A stretch of 8,455 nucleotides of DNA from positions 1 to 8,455 of the forward strand of contig CAZVYN010000113.1 of NCBI GenBank assembly GCA_964631125.1, written 5' to 3'. Made by a program: the position numbers and the translations under genes. The notes below the pieces were generated by a model. The model was given only the letters and a program-made list of their open reading frames with translations, was not told the DNA's origin and ran no database searches. Of this stretch, positions 5,959-8,455 are shown one piece after another. How positions within the stretch are numbered: the first letter of the stretch is position 1; each line of letters starts with the position of its first letter. The stretch is from CAZVYN01 sp964631125 (lineage in GTDB: Bacteria; Eisenbacteria; RBG-16-71-46; CAIMUX01).

Positions 5959-7116
5959 GTGAGCAGTTTGTTGGGAACGTTGTTCCGGGTGGCGACCTGG
6001 GGCGAGTCACATGGCGGCGCGGTCGGCGTCGTGATCGACGGCTGTCCGCCCCGCCTTCCGCTCGCCGAAGCCGACCTCCAGCCGCAACTCGATCGGCGTC
6101 GACCGGGACAGAGCCGGCTCACCACGCCGCGGCAAGAGGCCGATCGTGTCCGTATCCTCTCGGGCGTGTTCGAAGGCAAGACGCTCGGCACGCCGATTCT
6201 GCTCAGCGTCGACAACACCGACGCGCGCCCGCGTGAGTACGAGCAGATGCGGGAGATCTATCGACCGTCGCACGCCGATTTCACCTATGACGCGAAGTTC
6301 GGCATCCGCAACTGGCAGGGCGGGGGGCGCACCAGCGCGCGCGAGACGATCGGGCGGGTGGCGGCAGGGGCTGTGGCCGAGAAGGTTCTCTCGCGCGGGG
6401 CGGGAATCGAGATCGTCGCGTGTGTCGAGCGCGTCGGATCGATCGAGGCTCGGATCGGACTGCGCGAGGAAGTCGGACGCGGGGGCGTCGACCTGGAGAA
6501 GGTGACGCGCAAGCAGGTCGACCGCACGCCGGTGCGCTGTCCCGACCTGAAGGCGGCCGAGGCGATGATCGCGGCCATCGAAGCGGCGCGGCGCGACGGC
6601 GACTCACTCGGAGGCGTCATCCGCGCGGTCATCCGCGGCGTCCCGGCCGGGCTCGGCTCGCCGGTCTTCGATCGATTGGAGGCCGACCTCGCCAAGGCGA
6701 TGTTGAGTCTGCCGGCCACCAAGGGTTTCGAGGTCGGCTCCGGCTTCGCCGGAACACTGCTGCGAGGCTCCGAGCACAACGACGCGTACATCCCGAAGCC
6801 GGGCCGGACCGGCACGCGCACGAATCGCTCCGGCGGCATCCAAGGCGGGATCTCCAACGGCGAGACGATCACGATGCGCATCGCGTTCAAGCCGACCGCG
6901 ACGATCCGCAAGCCGCAAGAGACCGTCGACACGAAGGGGCGGCCCCGCGTTTTGGCAGCGCGCGGTCGACACGATCCCTGTGTGCTGCCGCGCGCGGTGC
7001 CGATGGTCGAGGCGATGGCGGCGCTCGTGCTGGTCGATCACTGGCTGCAGCAGCTCGTGATCGAGGAGAGCGCTCGCCGGATCGATCGGAGCGCGCCGCG
7101 CAGTAGGCGACGGTGA
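5959..7116 (+). CDS. aroC: Chorismate synthase
   Basis: A 385-residue FMN-dependent enzyme that converts 5-enolpyruvylshikimate-3-phosphate to chorismate, the last step of the shikimate pathway, in the cytoplasm. Family signatures are all present: GESHGGAVGVVIDG near the N-terminus (H18), SHADFTY (H105), the GGGRTSARET block (about 121-130), KPGRTGTRTNRSGGIQGG (about 280-297) and the C-terminal RHDPCVLPRAVPMVEAM block (337 onward). The GTG at 5959 is chosen because it gives the typical start (M-S-S-L-L-G-T-L-F-R-V-A-T-W-G-E-S-H-G). An in-frame GTG at 5941 adds six non-conserved residues and coincides with the likely promoter. Length is normal. The last ten or so residues are Arg/Ser-rich and non-conserved. 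The stop overlaps the next gene's GTG. No other aro gene is adjacent. Confidence 0.97.
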   Translation: MSSLLGTLFRVATWGESHGGAVGVVIDGCPPRLPLAEADLQPQLDRRRPGQSRLTTPRQEADRVRILSGVFEGKTLGTPILLSVDNTDARPREYEQMREIYRPSHADFTYDAKFGIRNWQGGGRTSARETIGRVAAGAVAEKVLSRGAGIEIVACVERVGSIEARIGLREEVGRGGVDLEKVTRKQVDRTPVRCPDLKAAEAMIAAIEAARRDGDSLGGVIRAVIRGVPAGLGSPVFDRLEADLAKAMLSLPATKGFEVGSGFAGTLLRGSEHNDAYIPKPGRTGTRTNRSGGIQGGISNGETITMRIAFKPTATIRKPQETVDTKGRPRVLAARGRHDPCVLPRAVPMVEAMAALVLVDHWLQQLVIEESARRIDRSAPRSRRR

Positions 7117-8455
7117 GCCGCGGCGCGGTGGGTCAAGGCGCGGTGGGGCGTGCGTCTTGGCTCGCGTTGGCGCTGGCGCTGGCGCTCGCGGTGGGCGGCT
7201 GCGGAGGCGATGGCGAGCCGACCTCGCGCGTAGCGCGGCATCCCGAAAACGAACCCGCGCAGAGGGGTGGGTCGCTCTTGGTGACCATTCCGCCGGTGCG
7301 GTTGGGGCTGCATCCCCTGCAAGGCGACCAGCCGTTCCAGCTCCAGCTCTGGGACTGTTTCTTTCCGCGGCTCTTCCGCGCCGCGCCGCGCGGATCGCGG
7401 CCGCCGGAGTTCTCGAATGAACTGGCGGCGTGGAGCACGTGGCGCGCGCCCGAACTGTGGGTCGGGCTGCGCGCCGATCGCGTCTGGGAGGACACGACGC
7501 GGGTGAGCAACGCCGATGTCGTCTCCACGTTTCGCGCCTATGGCGCCGCGGGCTTGCTGCGACGGTGGCCGTCCGTGCCGGGCGGACGCTCCGGCGCAGA
7601 GCTCGACGCGTTGGTCTCGGTCGAGGCGTACGGCGACTCTGCGCTCCGCTTCGTCTTCCGCCCGGAAGTCGCCGAATGGGTTGCGCGTGAGATCGTCTCG
7701 GCGCCGGTGATGCCGGCCGAATGGTTGGAGCGCAATGCGTCCGCGGCGGCGTCGCGGCACGGCGATGGAGTCGGCGAATTTCCCTCGGCGCGAGGACTGA
7801 TGTCAGGCGGGCCGTTCCTCCTGCCGAACGAATCGAACCGTCGTTCCCTCGCGCTCCGCGCGAATCGGCTGTACGAACCGAGACCGTGGTTGAGCCGCGT
7901 CGTGATCGATCCCTGTCCCGGCAGTGATGCGCGCGTCCTGCGCATGAGCCTGGGTCGCTCGGATCTGGCGCCCGATGTCCCCGTGCATCTGTTGACCGCG
8001 CTCTTGGAACCGCGCGCGCCGGTCGACCTGCACCGGGCCGGCATCGCGTCGATCGAGATGTTGGTCTTCCGCGATGCTGTCGAGGGAGGCTCCGTCGCGC
8101 TGGATCGACGCGTGCGCGAAGCGATCTCCCTGGCGATCGACCGCGAGTCGATGTCGCAGTCGCTCCTCACCTGGAGACGCAACGTCTACGGCGCGCCCGC
8201 CGCCGGCTGGTGCAATCCGAAGGGAGACGAGGCGCGTTCCACGTGGACACCGCCGATGGCGACGTCGGTCGATTCATCGGGGGCGGTGGTCGACGCGCGA
8301 CTCTCCCGGCCCGCCGCACTCGCCGCACCTGCCGCACCGTCCGACACGTTCCCGCGCTTGGGTCCGCCGCGCCATGATCCCGTAGCGGCGCGCGCTCTGT
8401 TGGATGGAGTGGGTGTGCAGGACAACGACGGTGACGGCTGGCGCGGGCGCCCGCG
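7113..8455 (+). CDS. Family-5 (peptide/nickel-type) ABC-transporter substrate-binding lipoprotein, partial
   Basis: Open from the GTG at 7113 to the right edge (447 codons, no stop). An (LA)n hydrophobic core is followed by lipobox V-G-G-C with C30 as the probable lipidated residue, placing the protein on the membrane facing the envelope. Family SBP_bac_5 signs include GGSLLVTIPPVRLGLHPLQ (near the 'G-G-x-L' start of the mature domain), SNADVVSTFRAY (cf. T-A-E-D-V-V-x-T-F), SGGPFLL, and VREAISLAIDRESM (334-347, the hallmark R-x-A-x-x-x-A-I-D-R). These are followed by YGAPAAGW and a C-terminal AARALLDGVGV...DNDGDGW segment (cf. A-K-x-L-L-x-x-A-G). An Ala/Pro/Ser-rich insertion (about 370-418) separates the last two. 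The start may instead be the GTG at 7143, which has AAGG 4 nt upstream. The 4-nt overlap with aroC suggests cotranscription. Substrate and partner permease/ATPase genes are not visible. Confidence 0.85.
   Translation, partial: MSRGAVGQGAVGRASWLALALALALAVGGCGGDGEPTSRVARHPENEPAQRGGSLLVTIPPVRLGLHPLQGDQPFQLQLWDCFFPRLFRAAPRGSRPPEFSNELAAWSTWRAPELWVGLRADRVWEDTTRVSNADVVSTFRAYGAAGLLRRWPSVPGGRSGAELDALVSVEAYGDSALRFVFRPEVAEWVAREIVSAPVMPAEWLERNASAAASRHGDGVGEFPSARGLMSGGPFLLPNESNRRSLALRANRLYEPRPWLSRVVIDPCPGSDARVLRMSLGRSDLAPDVPVHLLTALLEPRAPVDLHRAGIASIEMLVFRDAVEGGSVALDRRVREAISLAIDRESMSQSLLTWRRNVYGAPAAGWCNPKGDEARSTWTPPMATSVDSSGAVVDARLSRPAALAAPAAPSDTFPRLGPPRHDPVAARALLDGVGVQDNDGDGWRGRP
7161..7190 (+). repeat. 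Hexanucleotide tandem repeat encoding the (LA)n lipoprotein signal core
   Basis: Five near-identical 6-nt units (CTCGCG, TTGGCG, CTGGCG, CTGGCG, CTCGCG) encode Leu-Ala five times just ahead of the lipobox. As in the phosphatase gene, the repeat is in frame with the signal-peptide core. Confidence 0.8.

Noticed and set aside
7038..7760. A 240-codon minus-strand open frame over the binding-protein gene
   Set aside because: It is antisense to a family-5 binding protein with a lipobox and the AIDR motif; its translation is Arg-rich and featureless.

Overview
This is a strongly GC-rich bacterial window (about two thirds G+C by eye) with two back-to-back gene blocks and no RNA genes, insertion sequences, phage genes or CRISPR arrays. 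The best clue to the host is the large secreted phosphatase. It ends in a FlgD-Ig/type-IX-like C-terminal sorting domain (PNPF, then an IEGRRVRTL-type strand, WDGLDDRG and APAGAYFVRL). That ending is typical of FCB-superphylum bacteria, and combined with the GC content it suggests a Candidatus Eisenbacteria-like lineage. This is inference from sequence style, not a database match.

Minus-strand block, in transcription order from 5805 down to 1: (i) a signal-peptide-bearing TPR / purple-acid-phosphatase-like metallophosphoesterase with a C-terminal sorting domain (5805-3301); (ii) a soluble histidine kinase with two GAF-like sensor regions (3225-1486); (iii) a response regulator with a SpoIIE/RsbU-type PP2C phosphatase output (1489-287), overlapping the kinase by 4 nt as ATGA; (iv) the first 62 codons of an exported protein leaving the window (187-1), possibly a subtilisin-like protease precursor. 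Genes ii and iii read as one signalling unit: the kinase senses through its GAF regions and phosphorylates the receiver, which gates a serine phosphatase. The usual target of such a phosphatase, a STAS anti-anti-sigma factor with its anti-sigma kinase, is not in the window.

Plus-strand block from 5959 to the right edge: chorismate synthase (aroC), then a family-5 (peptide/nickel-type) ABC-transporter substrate-binding lipoprotein. The lipoprotein starts inside the aroC stop codon (GTGA overlap) and runs off the window at 8455. No other aromatic-pathway or transporter gene is visible.

The 153-bp divergent intergenic region (5806-5958) holds a perfect 14-bp palindrome and an extended -10-like promoter so close to the aroC GTG that the transcript may be leaderless. 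A similar TGnTAnnnT motif lies upstream of the kinase gene. Two different signal-peptide hydrophobic cores are each encoded by an in-frame hexanucleotide tandem repeat, and the phosphatase carries a 9-nt tandem repeat in an interdomain linker. I found no clear novel defence or biosynthetic system. The most unusual items are the phosphatase fusion, the kinase/PP2C pair beside it, and the small-scale repeat and promoter structure.
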